64,000 bases of DNA, taken from assembly GCF_024349785.1 (NCBI RefSeq), contig NZ_AP018817.1, forward strand, positions 713,501 through 777,500, given 5' to 3'. The notes beneath the pieces are model-generated. The model did not search any database. It saw only the letters and a program-made list of their open reading frames with translations, and was not told the DNA's origin. Positions 25,972 through 35,615 of the stretch are shown piece after piece. Numbering within the stretch: the stretch's first letter is position 1; each line of letters opens with the position of its first letter. This DNA comes from Sphingomonas bisphenolicum (lineage in GTDB: Bacteria; Pseudomonadota; Alphaproteobacteria; Sphingomonadales; Sphingomonadaceae). The position numbers and the translations under genes are program-made.

Positions 25972-26340
25972 TCATTTCGCCTGCAACGCCGTCGCACAGG
26001 CAGCAGGATCGACATCCGTCCCGGCCGGGCTGCGCGCATCGACATGCGTGACAACCGGCTCCTTGCCGCGCGCCGGCGCGTAGAGATAGGCATCGAGGAT
26101 GCAGCGGCCGTTGGCGAACTGCAATTTGCGCACCGTGGTTTCGCGGATGTCGAGCCGGGGCTGGCCGAACATCTGGGTCAGCGCGCGCGCGTCCGACCCC
26201 ATCAACGGCCCCTGCTTCATGAAGGCGCTGGCGGGAGGACCGGCCGGCGATGGGGTGTAGCCGGTCCTGGGCACGACGCCACCGCCGCAGGCGGCCAGCG
26301 GCAGGCACAGCGCCGCCGTTACAAAAGATCGGAAATTCAT
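25972..26340 (-). CDS. Small lipoprotein of unknown function
   Basis: 122-residue protein with a lipoprotein signal peptide: MNFRSFVTAALCLPLAACGG, lipobox LAAC at Cys18. The body has GSDARALTQMFGQPRLDIRE and KLQFANGRCILDAYLYAP, a short alpha/beta domain with a conserved-looking Cys pair (about 80 and 117). It overlaps the EI24 gene by 4 bp at its start (ATGA, 26337-26340), so it is co-translated with it. I do not recognise a specific function. Confidence 0.85.
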   Translation of the reverse strand: MNFRSFVTAALCLPLAACGGGVVPRTGYTPSPAGPPASAFMKQGPLMGSDARALTQMFGQPRLDIRETTVRKLQFANGRCILDAYLYAPARGKEPVVTHVDARSPAGTDVDPAACATALQAK

Positions 26341-27002
26341 GCGGATGTCTTTCGCCCGAGCAACATATGCACGGCCATAGCCGCGGTCCAGATCGGCGCA
26401 AGCAGGTTGACCAGCGGGATCAGGAACGCAAGCGCCGAAACGAGCCCCAAAAGCCACCGGCTGCTCCGCGGGATCGGCGGAAGGGCGGGATGACGCGGCT
26501 CGACCATGTCGGCCATGTCGCGGCCCAGCAGATAGGCGTTCAGAACCAGGAACAGCCCGATGGTCCCCACCCCCGTCACCAGCAACAGCATATAGGCGGG
26601 CAACGCCAGCAGGTTCCAGCCCAGCGTGCGCGCCAGCGAGGCCAAGGCGAAGCGCAGGCTGCGCGCCCAGCCGACCGGCCGGGCGGCGAGCGCCGCCTGC
26701 GGATAACTGTCGCGCTCCACCGCTTCGACGATGTCGTCGGCGAACAGGCCCATCACCGCCATCGCCACTGCGCGGAACAGCAGCCACCCCGCGCCGACCA
26801 CCAGCAGCGCCGTGGCGGTCGCTTCGGCAAAGCCGCCGCCGCCCCAGCCCAAATGGAGCCGCAGGGCATGAAAAGCGGCCCAGAGCGCGGCGCCCAATCC
26901 TGTGAACAGGAACAAAGTCAGCACCAGCGTCTTGAACAGGAGACGCAGCGCCGCGCCGTGAAAAATGGAAGGAAAGGCGCGCAGGGCGGCGGTCAGGACC
27001 AT
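26337..27002 (-). CDS. EI24 / CysZ-like membrane protein
   Basis: 221-residue protein with five to six hydrophobic segments (about 20-42, 60-80, 130-150, 190-212) in the EI24 (PF07264) domain, which in enterobacteria is found in the sulfate importer CysZ. The core SIFHGAALRLLFKTLVLTLF, FADDIVEAVE and LNAYLLGRDMADMV fits the family. Whether it carries sulfate is not clear, since no cys genes are nearby. The ATG at 27002 has GGAGG further upstream. It overlaps the lipoprotein gene by 4 bp. Confidence 0.87.
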   Translation of the reverse strand: MVLTAALRAFPSIFHGAALRLLFKTLVLTLFLFTGLGAALWAAFHALRLHLGWGGGGFAEATATALLVVGAGWLLFRAVAMAVMGLFADDIVEAVERDSYPQAALAARPVGWARSLRFALASLARTLGWNLLALPAYMLLLVTGVGTIGLFLVLNAYLLGRDMADMVEPRHPALPPIPRSSRWLLGLVSALAFLIPLVNLLAPIWTAAMAVHMLLGRKTSA

Positions 27003-27115
27003 GGCTCCGTCTATCCTCCCGCATGGACGCAAGGTCAATCAGCGCCGTTGCATGGGCGGGCGCGGACCGATAAAGGCGACGAAATTTTATTTCCATTTCA
27101 AGATAAGGATATTGC

Positions 27116-28129
27116 GTGACCGCTTCCGCACAGGTTCCGCCCCCGGCGCTCGACGTTGTCGCGATCGGCAATGCCATCGTCGATGTGCTCGCCCGCAGCG
27201 ACGACGCCTTCCTGGCCGAACATGCGCTGACCAAGGGCGGGATGCAACTGATCGACGCCGACATGGCCGAGGCCCTCTATGCCGACATGCCGCAGGCCAA
27301 GGAGATCAGCGGAGGCTCCGCCGCCAACACGCTGGCGGGCCTTGCCGCGCTGGGGATGAAATGCGGTTTCATTGGCCAAGTCAATGACGATCAGCTTGGT
27401 GCAGTGTTCGCCCATGACGTCCATGCCCTGGGCATCCGCTTCGACACAGCGGTGATGCATGGCGAAGTGCCGACCGCCCGTTGTCTGATCCTCGTGACCC
27501 CGGACGCCCAGCGGACGATGAACACATTTCTGGGCGCGTCGCAATTCCTGCCCGAAACGGCGGTCGATTTCGACCTGATCCGGTCGGCCAAGATCCTCTA
27601 TCTCGAAGGCTATCTGTGGGATCCCGAGCAGCCGCGCGCGGCGATGCGGGCAGCGATCGACGCGGCGCGCGGGGCGGGCCGCAAGGTCGCTTTCACCCTG
27701 TCCGACAATTTCGTGATCGACCGCCATCGCGGCGACTTTATCGACCTGATCGATCAGGGGATGATCGATATCCTCTTCTCCAACGAGGGCGAGATTCAGT
27801 CGCTCGCCCAGATCGACGATTTCGACAAGGCGCTGGCCCGTTTCGCCGACAAGGTGCCGGTGCTGGTGTCGACCCGCAGCGAAAAGGGCGCCGTGGCGAT
27901 CGTGGATGGCGTGCGGCATGAAGCGCCGGCCGCGCCGGTCGCGCAGATCGTCGACACGACCGGCGCGGGCGACCTGTTCGCCGCCGGCTTCCTGGCCGCC
28001 CATATCGACGGCCGCAGCGTCGAGGATGCGCTGGCGCTGGGCGCGGCCGCGGCCGCCGAGGTGATCTCGCACTGGGGCGCGCGGCCGGAAGCCGACCTCG
28101 TCGTGATCCGCGACGCGCTGTTCGCCTGA
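27116..28129 (+). CDS. PfkB family adenosine kinase
   Basis: Sugar/nucleoside kinase of the ribokinase family (337 residues), closest in layout to bacterial adenosine kinases. It has EISGGSAANTLAGLAALGMK near the start, NEGEIQSLAQIDD in the middle and the C-terminal anion hole and catalytic Asp in VDTTGAGDLFAAGFLA. It would phosphorylate adenosine or a related nucleoside with ATP. The start is GTG at 27116, supported by AAGGA 7 bases upstream. It is divergent from the EI24 gene. Confidence 0.9.
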   Translation: MTASAQVPPPALDVVAIGNAIVDVLARSDDAFLAEHALTKGGMQLIDADMAEALYADMPQAKEISGGSAANTLAGLAALGMKCGFIGQVNDDQLGAVFAHDVHALGIRFDTAVMHGEVPTARCLILVTPDAQRTMNTFLGASQFLPETAVDFDLIRSAKILYLEGYLWDPEQPRAAMRAAIDAARGAGRKVAFTLSDNFVIDRHRGDFIDLIDQGMIDILFSNEGEIQSLAQIDDFDKALARFADKVPVLVSTRSEKGAVAIVDGVRHEAPAAPVAQIVDTTGAGDLFAAGFLAAHIDGRSVEDALALGAAAAAEVISHWGARPEADLVVIRDALFA

Positions 28130-28135
28130 CTGGGA

Positions 28136-28169
28136 AAAGGCCCGCCTCTCGTTAGGGAAGCGGGCCTTT
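28136..28169. terminator. Bidirectional terminator after adenosine kinase
   Basis: AAAGGCCCGC (28136-28145) pairs with GCGGGCCTTT (28160-28169), followed by T-rich sequence on the plus strand. It lies 6 bp beyond the kinase stop and also before the convergent flippase stop. Confidence 0.83.
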
Positions 28170-28177
28170 CTATCGGG

Positions 28178-29698
28178 TCACTCCGCCTTCTGCTTGCGGA
28201 ACAGGGCGCGGTCGTCGGACCCGAAGCCCCAGCGCCAGATGACGAGGCCATAGGCCCCCAATATCGCCCAGACGCCGACTGCCAGCTCGACCCATTCCAG
28301 CCGTGGCGGCAAGGCGACGAAACCCGCGCCGACGATGCAGGCGACACCCGCGGCGCTCAGCAGCGGCCAGCGCCAGGCATTGATCGGCGCGTCGAGCAGC
28401 CGGGCGAGCAGTCGCGCCTTGACGAAGGCGCCGACCGCCAGCGCCAGGCAGAGCGCCAGCGCCGGCGCCGCCGCCACCCACATCACCGGCATGGCCAGCC
28501 GGCGGGCCAGCAGGATCAGCGCAAAGCTGAAGCCCGCCTGCAATCCGATCATGACCAGCGAGATCATCAGGTTGCGGTGGCGGGCGATGTAGACCAGCGC
28601 CGATTCGCTGACGACCGCGGTGGCCGCCACCACTTCGGCGAGCAGCAGGAAGGCGAGCGCGCCGGTGCCGCCGACGAAATGCGGGCCGACCAGCCCCATC
28701 ACCGCTTCGCCGGGGATGCCGAGCGCGAGCGCGATGCCCGCCTGCGCCGCGATGATCCAGAAGCCGACCTGACTGACCTGGCGGGCGATCGCGGCCAGGT
28801 TGTTTTCGGCCAGGTTGCGGGTGATGACGGGCCCCAATATGGGGTCGAAACTCGTCTTGAGCTTTTGCGGCAGCGAGGCGACCTGCTGCGCGACATAATA
28901 GATGCCGATCACCGCCGGGCTGACGAACAGGCCCAATATCGCCATGTCGAGCCGGCGCGAACCCCATTCCACGCCGTCCGCCGCGGCGAGCGGCAGGTTG
29001 CGTCGCGCAAGCCGCCACAGCCGCCCGGCATCCGGCTTCCAGCCGCGTGGGCGGCCATAATGGCGCGCCATGGGAATGATTGACGCCACCATCGCGGCGA
29101 TCATCGAGACCGCATAGGAAAGGATGAGGCCGTCGCGCGTCGAGTAGAAAGCGAAGACGAAGGCGCCGATGCTGATTGCCCAGGGTTCGATGATCGATCG
29201 GGCGCGCACGGTCGCGCCGACATCGAAGCGATAGGCGCAGGCCGCCAGCGCCACGTCCGACCCCGCCACCGCGATCACCACCAGCGCCAGCAGCCGGTCG
29301 AGGCCGTTGATGCCGCTATTGGGGAACATCGCCTGGGGAAAGGCGACCAGCAGGCCCGCGCCGACCAGCGCCGCGAGCAAGGTGACGACCATGGCGTCGG
29401 TCACGACATGAGCATGGGGCCGTTCGGTCTGGCTCAGCGCGCCGGCGAGGCCGCGTTTCAACCCCAGCGTGGCGAGTTGCGCCACGAACTCGACCACCAG
29501 CACGGCATAGGCGAAACGGCCCAGCGCGTCCGCCCCGTACCAGCGTCCCGCGATGAACAGGAAGGGCAGGCGCGCGGCGAGCCGCAGCAGAAAGCCGAAT
29601 ATGTTGGTGCGCCCACCCTTGGCCAGGGCGGCGATGTCATCCTGATCCTTGGATGCGGATGCCTGTGTCGCCAAAGAACCCTGAACCCCCTGCGTCAT
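28178..29698 (-). CDS. Polysaccharide flippase, Wzx/MATE-like
   Basis: 506-residue membrane protein with about 12-14 hydrophobic helices, of the oligosaccharidyl-lipid flippase (MVF/MOP) superfamily. It resembles O-antigen and exopolysaccharide flippases: AGRWYGADALGRFAYAVLVV at the start and IGIYYVAQQVASLPQKLKTSFDPILGP in the middle (quoted in parts, VAQQVASLPQKLKTSFDPIL). It would move undecaprenyl-linked sugars across the inner membrane. The ATG at 29698 is preceded by a GTG at 29701, either possible. No other polysaccharide genes adjoin it. Confidence 0.85.
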   Translation of the reverse strand: MTQGVQGSLATQASASKDQDDIAALAKGGRTNIFGFLLRLAARLPFLFIAGRWYGADALGRFAYAVLVVEFVAQLATLGLKRGLAGALSQTERPHAHVVTDAMVVTLLAALVGAGLLVAFPQAMFPNSGINGLDRLLALVVIAVAGSDVALAACAYRFDVGATVRARSIIEPWAISIGAFVFAFYSTRDGLILSYAVSMIAAMVASIIPMARHYGRPRGWKPDAGRLWRLARRNLPLAAADGVEWGSRRLDMAILGLFVSPAVIGIYYVAQQVASLPQKLKTSFDPILGPVITRNLAENNLAAIARQVSQVGFWIIAAQAGIALALGIPGEAVMGLVGPHFVGGTGALAFLLLAEVVAATAVVSESALVYIARHRNLMISLVMIGLQAGFSFALILLARRLAMPVMWVAAAPALALCLALAVGAFVKARLLARLLDAPINAWRWPLLSAAGVACIVGAGFVALPPRLEWVELAVGVWAILGAYGLVIWRWGFGSDDRALFRKQKAE

Positions 29699-29747
29699 CA
29701 CGTTTCTATTATCTGTTCTAGGCGCAATGCGGCGGCGGCGCGACGGC

Positions 29748-30719
29748 TTATTCGGGCCGCAACGGCCGCGCGAGCAGCGCGTCGATCACGGCGCCGAGCG
29801 GCGCGGCGTCGGCGAGCAGCGCACACACCGCCTCCACCACCGGCATTTCCACGCCCGCCGCGCGCGCGGCATCGCGCAGCACCGGCGCGGTGAAGGCCCC
29901 TTCCGCCACGGTGCGGCGGTTGGCGAGCAGGTCTGCGGCGCTTGCACCTTCGCCCAGCCCCTTGCCGAGCGAGAAGTTGCGCGAATTGGTGGAGGAGCAT
30001 GTAAGGACCAGGTCGCCCAGACCCGACAGGCCACCCAGCGTTTCGGGGCGGGCGCCGCGCGCCAGGCCGAAGCGGGTCATTTCCGCGAAACCGCGGCTGA
30101 TGAGCGCGGCGCGGGCGTTGAGGCCAAGACCTGCGCCCTCGGCGACGCCGCAAGCGATCGCGAGTACATTCTTGACAGCGCCGCCAATTTCCGCGCCGAT
30201 GACGTCGTCGGACAGATAGGGGCGGAAGGACGGGCGGGCGATGCGGGCGGCGAGGCGCTGGCCCAGCGTCCGATCCTCGCAGGCGAGCGTGATGGCGGTC
30301 GGCAAGCCCTTCGCCACTTCATGGGCGAAGGTCGGGCCGGACAGGACCGCGATGGGCGAGGTCGGCTGCGCCTGCTGCGCGACTTCCGACATCAGCAGGC
30401 TGGTGCCCGCCTCGATCCCCTTGGAACAGAGAACAAGCGGCACGCCGGCGGGGGCATGGGCGACGACGCTGCGCAGATGCTGGGCGGGGCTGACGACCAG
30501 CAGCAGGTCGCAGGTCGCGAGGTCGGTCATGGCGCCCGTCGCCCGGATCGAGGCGGAGAGCGGAATATTGGCGAGATAGAGCGGGTTCTCCTGCCGCCCG
30601 TTGATCGCGTCGACCACGTCCGGCTCCAGCGCCCAGAGCGCGACCGGCTGGTCATCACTGGCCAGCAATTGCGCCAGCGCCGTGCCCCAGGCGCCCGCAC
30701 CGATGACTCCTGCCTTCAT
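29748..30719 (-). CDS. gpsA: Glycerol-3-phosphate dehydrogenase [NAD(P)+]
   Basis: Makes sn-glycerol 3-phosphate from DHAP for phospholipid synthesis. The 323-residue protein has the Rossmann motif [48 protein letters not shown], the catalytic Lys in [12 protein letters not shown] and [10 protein letters not shown]. The ATG at 30719 overlaps the tsaD stop by 4 bp, so the two are coupled, an arrangement common in alphaproteobacteria. Confidence 0.97.
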   Translation of the reverse strand: MKAGVIGAGAWGTALAQLLASDDQPVALWALEPDVVDAINGRQENPLYLANIPLSASIRATGAMTDLATCDLLLVVSPAQHLRSVVAHAPAGVPLVLCSKGIEAGTSLLMSEVAQQAQPTSPIAVLSGPTFAHEVAKGLPTAITLACEDRTLGQRLAARIARPSFRPYLSDDVIGAEIGGAVKNVLAIACGVAEGAGLGLNARAALISRGFAEMTRFGLARGARPETLGGLSGLGDLVLTCSSTNSRNFSLGKGLGEGASAADLLANRRTVAEGAFTAPVLRDAARAAGVEMPVVEAVCALLADAAPLGAVIDALLARPLRPE

Positions 30720-31750
30720 GCTTTCACTCCTGCGCCGCGCGCCTTTTCGGCCGCCGGGTCGAGCGGCCAGCGCGGCCGGGCGGGGACGGTGAGATCGTCG
30801 ATCAGGCCGACCGCATAGCGTTCCGCTCCGGCCCAGGCGATCATCGCCGCATTGTCGGTGCACAGCCACAGCGGCGGTGCGACGAAGGGCAGGTCGTGGG
30901 CCGCGGCGAGCGCTTCGAGCGCGGCGCGGACCGAGCTGTTGGCGGCGACCCCGCCCGCCACGACCAGCGCAGTGATGCCCTCGCTCTGCCCCAGGGCGCG
31001 GCGGGTGCGGTCGATCAGGCAGTCGATCACCGCCTGCTGGAAGCTCGCGGCGATATCCTCGGTCGTATATTGGCCCGACTGGACCGCACGCATCACCGCG
31101 CTCTTGAGGCCCGCGAAGGAAAAATGCGGCTCTTCGGTATGGATCAAGGGGCGAGGCAGAGGAACGGCCTTGGCATGACCCAGCGCCGCCGCCTTTTCCA
31201 CCTGCGGGCCGCCGGGATAGCCCAGGCCGAGCAGCTTAGCCGTCTTGTCGAAGGCTTCGCCTGCGGCATCGTCGATGGTTGTGGCGAGACGGACATAGGC
31301 GCCCGGCCCCTGCACATGGAGCAACTGGCAATGGCCGCCCGACACCAGCAGCAGCAGATAGGGGAATTGCAGCGTCGGATCGGCGAGGCGGGGCGAGAGC
31401 GCATGGCCTTCCAGATGGTTGACCGCGATCAGCGGCTTGCCCGCGGCATGGGCGAGCGCCTTGCCGGTGACGAGGCCGACCATGACCCCGCCGATCAAGC
31501 CTGGTCCGGCGGTGGCGGCGATGACGTCCACGTCCGCCAGCGTCATCTTCGCATCGGTCAGCGCCGCTGCGATCAGGGGACTGAGCGCCTCGACATGGGC
31601 GCGGGCAGCGATTTCGGGGACGACGCCGCCATAGGGGCGGTGCGCCTCTTCCTGCGTGGCGAGGCGATGCGCGAGAATCCGGCCGTCGGCACTCACCAGC
31701 GCCGCCGCGGTTTCATCGCAGCTCGATTCCAGGCCAAGGATGATTGTCAT
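30716..31750 (-). CDS. tsaD: tRNA N6-adenosine threonylcarbamoyltransferase TsaD
   Basis: Catalyses transfer of the threonylcarbamoyl group to A37 of ANN-decoding tRNAs with TsaB and TsaE. The 344-residue chain has [14 protein letters not shown], the metal ligands HLEGH in [17 protein letters not shown]-type nucleotide loops such as VSGGHCQLL, and [12 protein letters not shown]. The ATG at 31750 has GGAAG 8 bases upstream, whereas an upstream in-frame ATG at 31762 has no ribosome site. It is divergent from hemC with only 44 bp between them. Confidence 0.97.
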   Translation of the reverse strand: MTIILGLESSCDETAAALVSADGRILAHRLATQEEAHRPYGGVVPEIAARAHVEALSPLIAAALTDAKMTLADVDVIAATAGPGLIGGVMVGLVTGKALAHAAGKPLIAVNHLEGHALSPRLADPTLQFPYLLLLVSGGHCQLLHVQGPGAYVRLATTIDDAAGEAFDKTAKLLGLGYPGGPQVEKAAALGHAKAVPLPRPLIHTEEPHFSFAGLKSAVMRAVQSGQYTTEDIAASFQQAVIDCLIDRTRRALGQSEGITALVVAGGVAANSSVRAALEALAAAHDLPFVAPPLWLCTDNAAMIAWAGAERYAVGLIDDLTVPARPRWPLDPAAEKARGAGVKA

Positions 31751-31794
31751 TGCCGCTTCCATCTAATGCCCGTGGTCATTAGAGCAAGCCGCAT

Positions 31795-32721
31795 ATGCTT
31801 TTGTCCGATCGACCGTTGCGCCTCGGCACCAGAGGATCGCCCCTGGCGCTGGCCCAGGCCCGCATGACCGCCCGCGCGCTGTGCGCCGTCCATGGCTGGC
31901 CCGACGAGGCGGTGACGATCGTCACCGTCCAGACCAGCGGCGACCGGATACAGGACCGGGCGCTGGCCGAGATCGGCGGCAAGGCGCTATGGACCAAGGA
32001 ACTGGACCGGGCTCTGGTCGAGGGCGAGATCGATTTTGCGGTGCACAGCATGAAGGATGTGGAGACGCTGCGGCCGGATGCGATCCGTATCGCCGCGATG
32101 CTGCCGCGCGCCGATGTGCGCGACCGGCTGGTGGGCGCCGATGATTTCGCCGCCCTGCCCGCCAATCCGGTCGTCGGCACCAGCTCGCCGCGCCGCGCCG
32201 CGCAGGTCAAGCGGCTACGCCCCGATGCGACCATCACCCTGTTCCGCGGCAATGTCGCGACCCGGCTGGCCAAGCTGGCGTCGGGCGAGGTCCATGCCAC
32301 GCTGCTGGCGGCGGCGGGGCTGGACCGGCTGGACCAGCCGGATGTCGGCGCGACCGTGGCGATCGACGTCATGCTCCCCGCGCCGTCGCAAGGCGCGGTG
32401 GGGATCGAAACGCTGGGCGACAATGTCGCCATGATCGAGGCGCTGGGCGCGATCAACGACCGCGACACCTGTGACGCTGTAATGGCCGAACGGGCTGTGC
32501 TGAAAGCATTGGGCGGCACCTGCCATTCCCCGATCGCCGCGCTGGCCCGGGTTGACGGCGAAAACCTGCACCTGATCGCGGAGATCATCAGCCCGGACGG
32601 GCAGGAAACGGTCCGCGAAGAGACGCGGCTGGCGCGCGGCGACGACAAGGCGGCGCAGGCGGTCGGTCATGCGCTGCTGGGGCGGGCCAGTCCGGCGTTG
32701 CGGGCGCTGTTCGACACGTGA
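31795..32721 (+). CDS. hemC: Hydroxymethylbilane synthase
   Basis: Polymerises four porphobilinogen units to hydroxymethylbilane in heme synthesis. The 308-residue protein has LRLGTRGSPLALAQARM, SMKDVETLRPDAI, and the Cys that carries the dipyrromethane cofactor in GTCHSPIAALA. It heads a three-gene run with hemD and a mitofilin-like gene; hemD begins with a GTG that overlaps the hemC stop. Confidence 0.97.
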   Translation: MLLSDRPLRLGTRGSPLALAQARMTARALCAVHGWPDEAVTIVTVQTSGDRIQDRALAEIGGKALWTKELDRALVEGEIDFAVHSMKDVETLRPDAIRIAAMLPRADVRDRLVGADDFAALPANPVVGTSSPRRAAQVKRLRPDATITLFRGNVATRLAKLASGEVHATLLAAAGLDRLDQPDVGATVAIDVMLPAPSQGAVGIETLGDNVAMIEALGAINDRDTCDAVMAERAVLKALGGTCHSPIAALARVDGENLHLIAEIISPDGQETVREETRLARGDDKAAQAVGHALLGRASPALRALFDT

Positions 32722-33389
32722 ACCGCGTCCTCATCCTGCGCCCCGAACCGGCGGCGGGCAGGACGGCGGCCAAGGCGGCGGCGCTGGGCCTGGACGTGCG
32801 GGTGCATCCGCTGTTCGCGCCGCAGCCGGTCGACTGGACGTCCCCGCCAGCCAGTCATTTCGATGCCCTGCTGCTGACCAGCGCCCATGGCGTGCGCCTG
32901 GCCGGACCGGGGCTGACCGCCTATCGGGGACTGCCGACCTATGCCGTGGGGGAAGCGACCGCGCAGGCGTTGCGCGAAGCGGGCTTTGCCGACGTGGTGG
33001 CGGGCGCTGGCGACGGCACCGCCATCGCGGCGCGCATCGCGGCGGATGGGCATCGGCGGTTGCTCCATCTGGGCGGGACCACCGTCGCGCCGATGGCGGC
33101 GGAGGCGATCGACGTGACGCGGGTCGCGGTTTACAGCATGATCGCCCTGCCGCCGGACCCGGCGCTGGTCGCCGACGCGGCGCCCGGATCGGTGCTGCTG
33201 GTCCATTCGCCGCGCGCGGGCGAAAGGCTGGCTGAGCAGATGGAGCAGGACAGGCGCGCGTCGCTGCACATTGTCGCGATCAGCCCGGCGGCGCTTGCCG
33301 CCTGCGGCGAGAGCTGGGCGAGCGGGCAGGCGTCTGCGCTGCCGGTCGATGACGAGATGCTGGCTCTCGCCGCGCGATTGTGCGAATGA
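32718..33389 (+). CDS. hemD: Uroporphyrinogen-III synthase
   Basis: Closes and flips ring D of hydroxymethylbilane. The 223-residue product has the weakly conserved family layout: two lobes with RPEPAAGRTAAKAAALGLDV at the start, LLLTSAHGVRLA and VHSPRAGERLAEQME; HemD sequences are always divergent, so the call rests on length and gene order. The start is GTG at 32718 with a GTGA overlap on hemC. The gene downstream overlaps or follows closely. Confidence 0.9.
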   Translation: MNRVLILRPEPAAGRTAAKAAALGLDVRVHPLFAPQPVDWTSPPASHFDALLLTSAHGVRLAGPGLTAYRGLPTYAVGEATAQALREAGFADVVAGAGDGTAIAARIAADGHRRLLHLGGTTVAPMAAEAIDVTRVAVYSMIALPPDPALVADAAPGSVLLVHSPRAGERLAEQMEQDRRASLHIVAISPAALAACGESWASGQASALPVDDEMLALAARLCE

Positions 33390-33418
33390 CGGGCATAATG
33401 ACAGACGAAAGGGCCAGC

Positions 33419-34294
33419 ATGAGCGATGAGGATGGGGTCGGCCACGCGACCGTGACGGCGCCGCGCCGCCGCACGATCCTCCCGCTGCTCATCCTGATCC
33501 TGCTTGCTTTTGCCCTGGGCGTCGCGCTCACCGTCTGGGCCTGGCCCCAGATTCAGCGTCGCTGGGGCGATCCGCAACCGCAGCCGACCGCCCCGACGCA
33601 ACCGCAGGGCCTGATCACCGGCACCGGCGCGAGCGCGACCGTCCGGCCGCTGACCGCCGATGCGGCGCAGATGCTGGATACGCGCGTCATCCAGTTGGAA
33701 GAGCGGCTCAACCGCATCACCGTGGAGGCGCAGGCGGCGTCGGGCAATGCCGCCCGCGCCGAAGGGCTGCTGGTCGCCTTCGCCGCGCGCCGCGCGCTCG
33801 ATAGCGGGACGCCGCTCGGCTATGTCGAAGGGCAGTTGCGGCTGCGCTTCGGCCAGGCGCAGCCGCGCGCCGTCGCCGCCGTCATCAATGCGGCGCGCGA
33901 ACCGATCACGCTAGCCGACCTGCGCGGCGGACTGATGGACGTCGCCACCCGCATCACCACGCCCCCCGCCGACACCGGCTGGTGGGATGCGCTGGAGCAT
34001 GAGGCGCGCGAACTCGTCACCATCCGTAAGGCATCGACCCCCTCACCCCGGCCGCAGGCGGCGATGGACCGGGCGCTGCGCTATATCGACGGCGGCCGGG
34101 TAAGCGCCGCGCTGGGCGAGGTGGAGCGGATGCCGGGCAAGGCGGCGGCGGACCGGTGGATGCAATATGCCCGCCGCTATCTGGAAGCACGGCGCGCGCT
34201 GGACCTGATCGAGACGGCCGCGATCCTGGAACCGCGCCAGTTGCGCGGGACCGAGGGCGCGACCGTGGCCCAGACGTCGCCGTTGGCGCCCTGA
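33419..34294 (+). CDS. Mitofilin-like (Mic60/COG4223) membrane protein of the heme operon
   Basis: 291-residue protein with a polar N-terminus, one membrane helix (about 20-42, LPLLILILLAFALGVALTVW), a Pro/Gln-rich linker and a coiled coil (about 83-110, RVIQLEERLNRITVEAQAAS), then a helical C-terminal domain ending near RRALDLIETAAILEPRQ. This is the layout and gene position (right after hemC-hemD) of alphaproteobacterial Mic60 homologues, which shape inner-membrane folds. The ATG at 33419 has AAAGGG upstream; an ATG at 33386 overlapping the hemD stop is the alternative. Assignment is by context and architecture, not close similarity. Confidence 0.8.
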   Translation: MSDEDGVGHATVTAPRRRTILPLLILILLAFALGVALTVWAWPQIQRRWGDPQPQPTAPTQPQGLITGTGASATVRPLTADAAQMLDTRVIQLEERLNRITVEAQAASGNAARAEGLLVAFAARRALDSGTPLGYVEGQLRLRFGQAQPRAVAAVINAAREPITLADLRGGLMDVATRITTPPADTGWWDALEHEARELVTIRKASTPSPRPQAAMDRALRYIDGGRVSAALGEVERMPGKAAADRWMQYARRYLEARRALDLIETAAILEPRQLRGTEGATVAQTSPLAP

Positions 34295-34379
34295 ACGCCG
34301 CCACCAGGCAGTGTCACAAACGACGAACCGTTGATCGCATGCGGCGAAACCGATAGACGCGTGCAGCGTTGTCACGATA

Positions 34380-35186
34380 ATGTCATCGTTTCCGGTCGCG
34401 CAACCTGCGGCGGGGTTCAAGGATATCATCGTCGTGCCGCCTTACGCTCAAGCTGTCAGCAGTTTCTGGAAAGACCGCTTAGCGCCCGGACCACGCGCGG
34501 CACAGCTTCCGCCTTTGCAACAGTTGCTGGGCAATCTGACCGTTCCCTTCGACCTCAGCCGCACCCGTGCGCAGGCCGCCTTGCTCACCGGCCAGATGCA
34601 GGGCGACGGCCGGTCGGTGCTGCTTATTCCCGGACTGATGGCGTCGGAACAACGGATGGGCTGGTTGCGCGACATATTGAACGCGGCGGGCTATGACGCG
34701 CATGACTGGGGCATGGGCCGCAATTTCGGGCCGAAGCCCGACAGCCTGGACAAGATCGATCGGCGGGTGGACGCGATCCGCAAGCGGACCGGCGCGCCGG
34801 TGACGCTGGTCGGCTGGAGCCTGGGCGGGCTTTATGCCCGCGAATATGCCAAGTTCGCCGCCCACAAGGTCGGCGGCGTGGTGACGATGGGTACGCCCTT
34901 TTCGGGCGACCCGCGCGCCAATCACGCCTGGCGTCTGTACCAGTTGGTATCGGGCTTTCCGGTCGATCGCCCGCCTTTCCCTTGCACCCGCGAGGCCAAG
35001 CCGCCGGTGCCGACCGTGGCCTTGTGGTCGCAGCGTGATGGCGTGATCCTGCCGGAATGCGCGCGGGGGCGCGCGGGGGAGCGCGACAAGGCGATCGAAG
35101 TGGATTGCACCCATATGGGCTTCGCCGCGGCGCCGGAGGGGATTGCGGCCGTGGGGAAAGCGCTGGAAGCGATCGGGCGCGCCTGA
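34380..35186 (+). CDS. Alpha/beta hydrolase, esterase/lipase-like
   Basis: 268-residue soluble hydrolase. The nucleophile elbow is GWSLGGLYAREYA (Ser about 142), preceded by the oxyanion region VLLIPGLMASEQ; Asp in SQRDGVILPE and His in CTHMGF complete a plausible triad. The substrate is unknown. No signal peptide is seen, and no clear ribosome site precedes the ATG. It stands between the heme operon and a noncoding gap. Confidence 0.86.
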   Translation: MSSFPVAQPAAGFKDIIVVPPYAQAVSSFWKDRLAPGPRAAQLPPLQQLLGNLTVPFDLSRTRAQAALLTGQMQGDGRSVLLIPGLMASEQRMGWLRDILNAAGYDAHDWGMGRNFGPKPDSLDKIDRRVDAIRKRTGAPVTLVGWSLGGLYAREYAKFAAHKVGGVVTMGTPFSGDPRANHAWRLYQLVSGFPVDRPPFPCTREAKPPVPTVALWSQRDGVILPECARGRAGERDKAIEVDCTHMGFAAAPEGIAAVGKALEAIGRA

Positions 35187-35615
35187 GACGATCCTTCTTC
35201 TGTCGATCCGGTCTGGCGATCGACACAGGCACAGGGGCGAAGGTCATTCCGTTGCAGGACTTGTCTAAGGTAAAGCCCCTGCCAACGCTCGTGCGACGAC
35301 GCGGTCTATGGCGTATCGGGAGGGTGCGTGCCGGAAGGAGGGGTGAATGGCGGACTGTCTGCTTCTTACCTCTCCTCCCTCTTTCAGGGCAGGGGCCAAG
35401 AGCGGCCGATATCGGTCGCCCCAAGACAGGCTGTTTTCTTGCCGATCGCCAAGCGGGCACGTTCCGCCTGCCTATGGATTGATCGGTCGGGCATGATGGC
35501 CAGAGGCGCCCTGCGCGCCCCTGAACCCCGCACATATCAGGGCCACGATGCTTGACGCCGGTTTGCGCCGATCATAGCATTGTCGCAGGCTGGCCCGACA
35601 TGCGGAGGCATTCCC
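35187..35615. other. Noncoding gap upstream of the desaturase
   Basis: 429 bases with no credible gene. Short frames (for example 35328-35555) lack coding bias and a ribosome site. Purine-rich stretches (GGAAGGAGGGGTG near 35334-35346) could be part of a leader or promoter region for the desaturase, but I find no clear -35/-10 pair. Confidence 0.45.

Noticed and set aside
35328..35555. 75-codon frame in the gap before the desaturase
   Set aside because: No coding bias, no family and overlaps a probable leader region.
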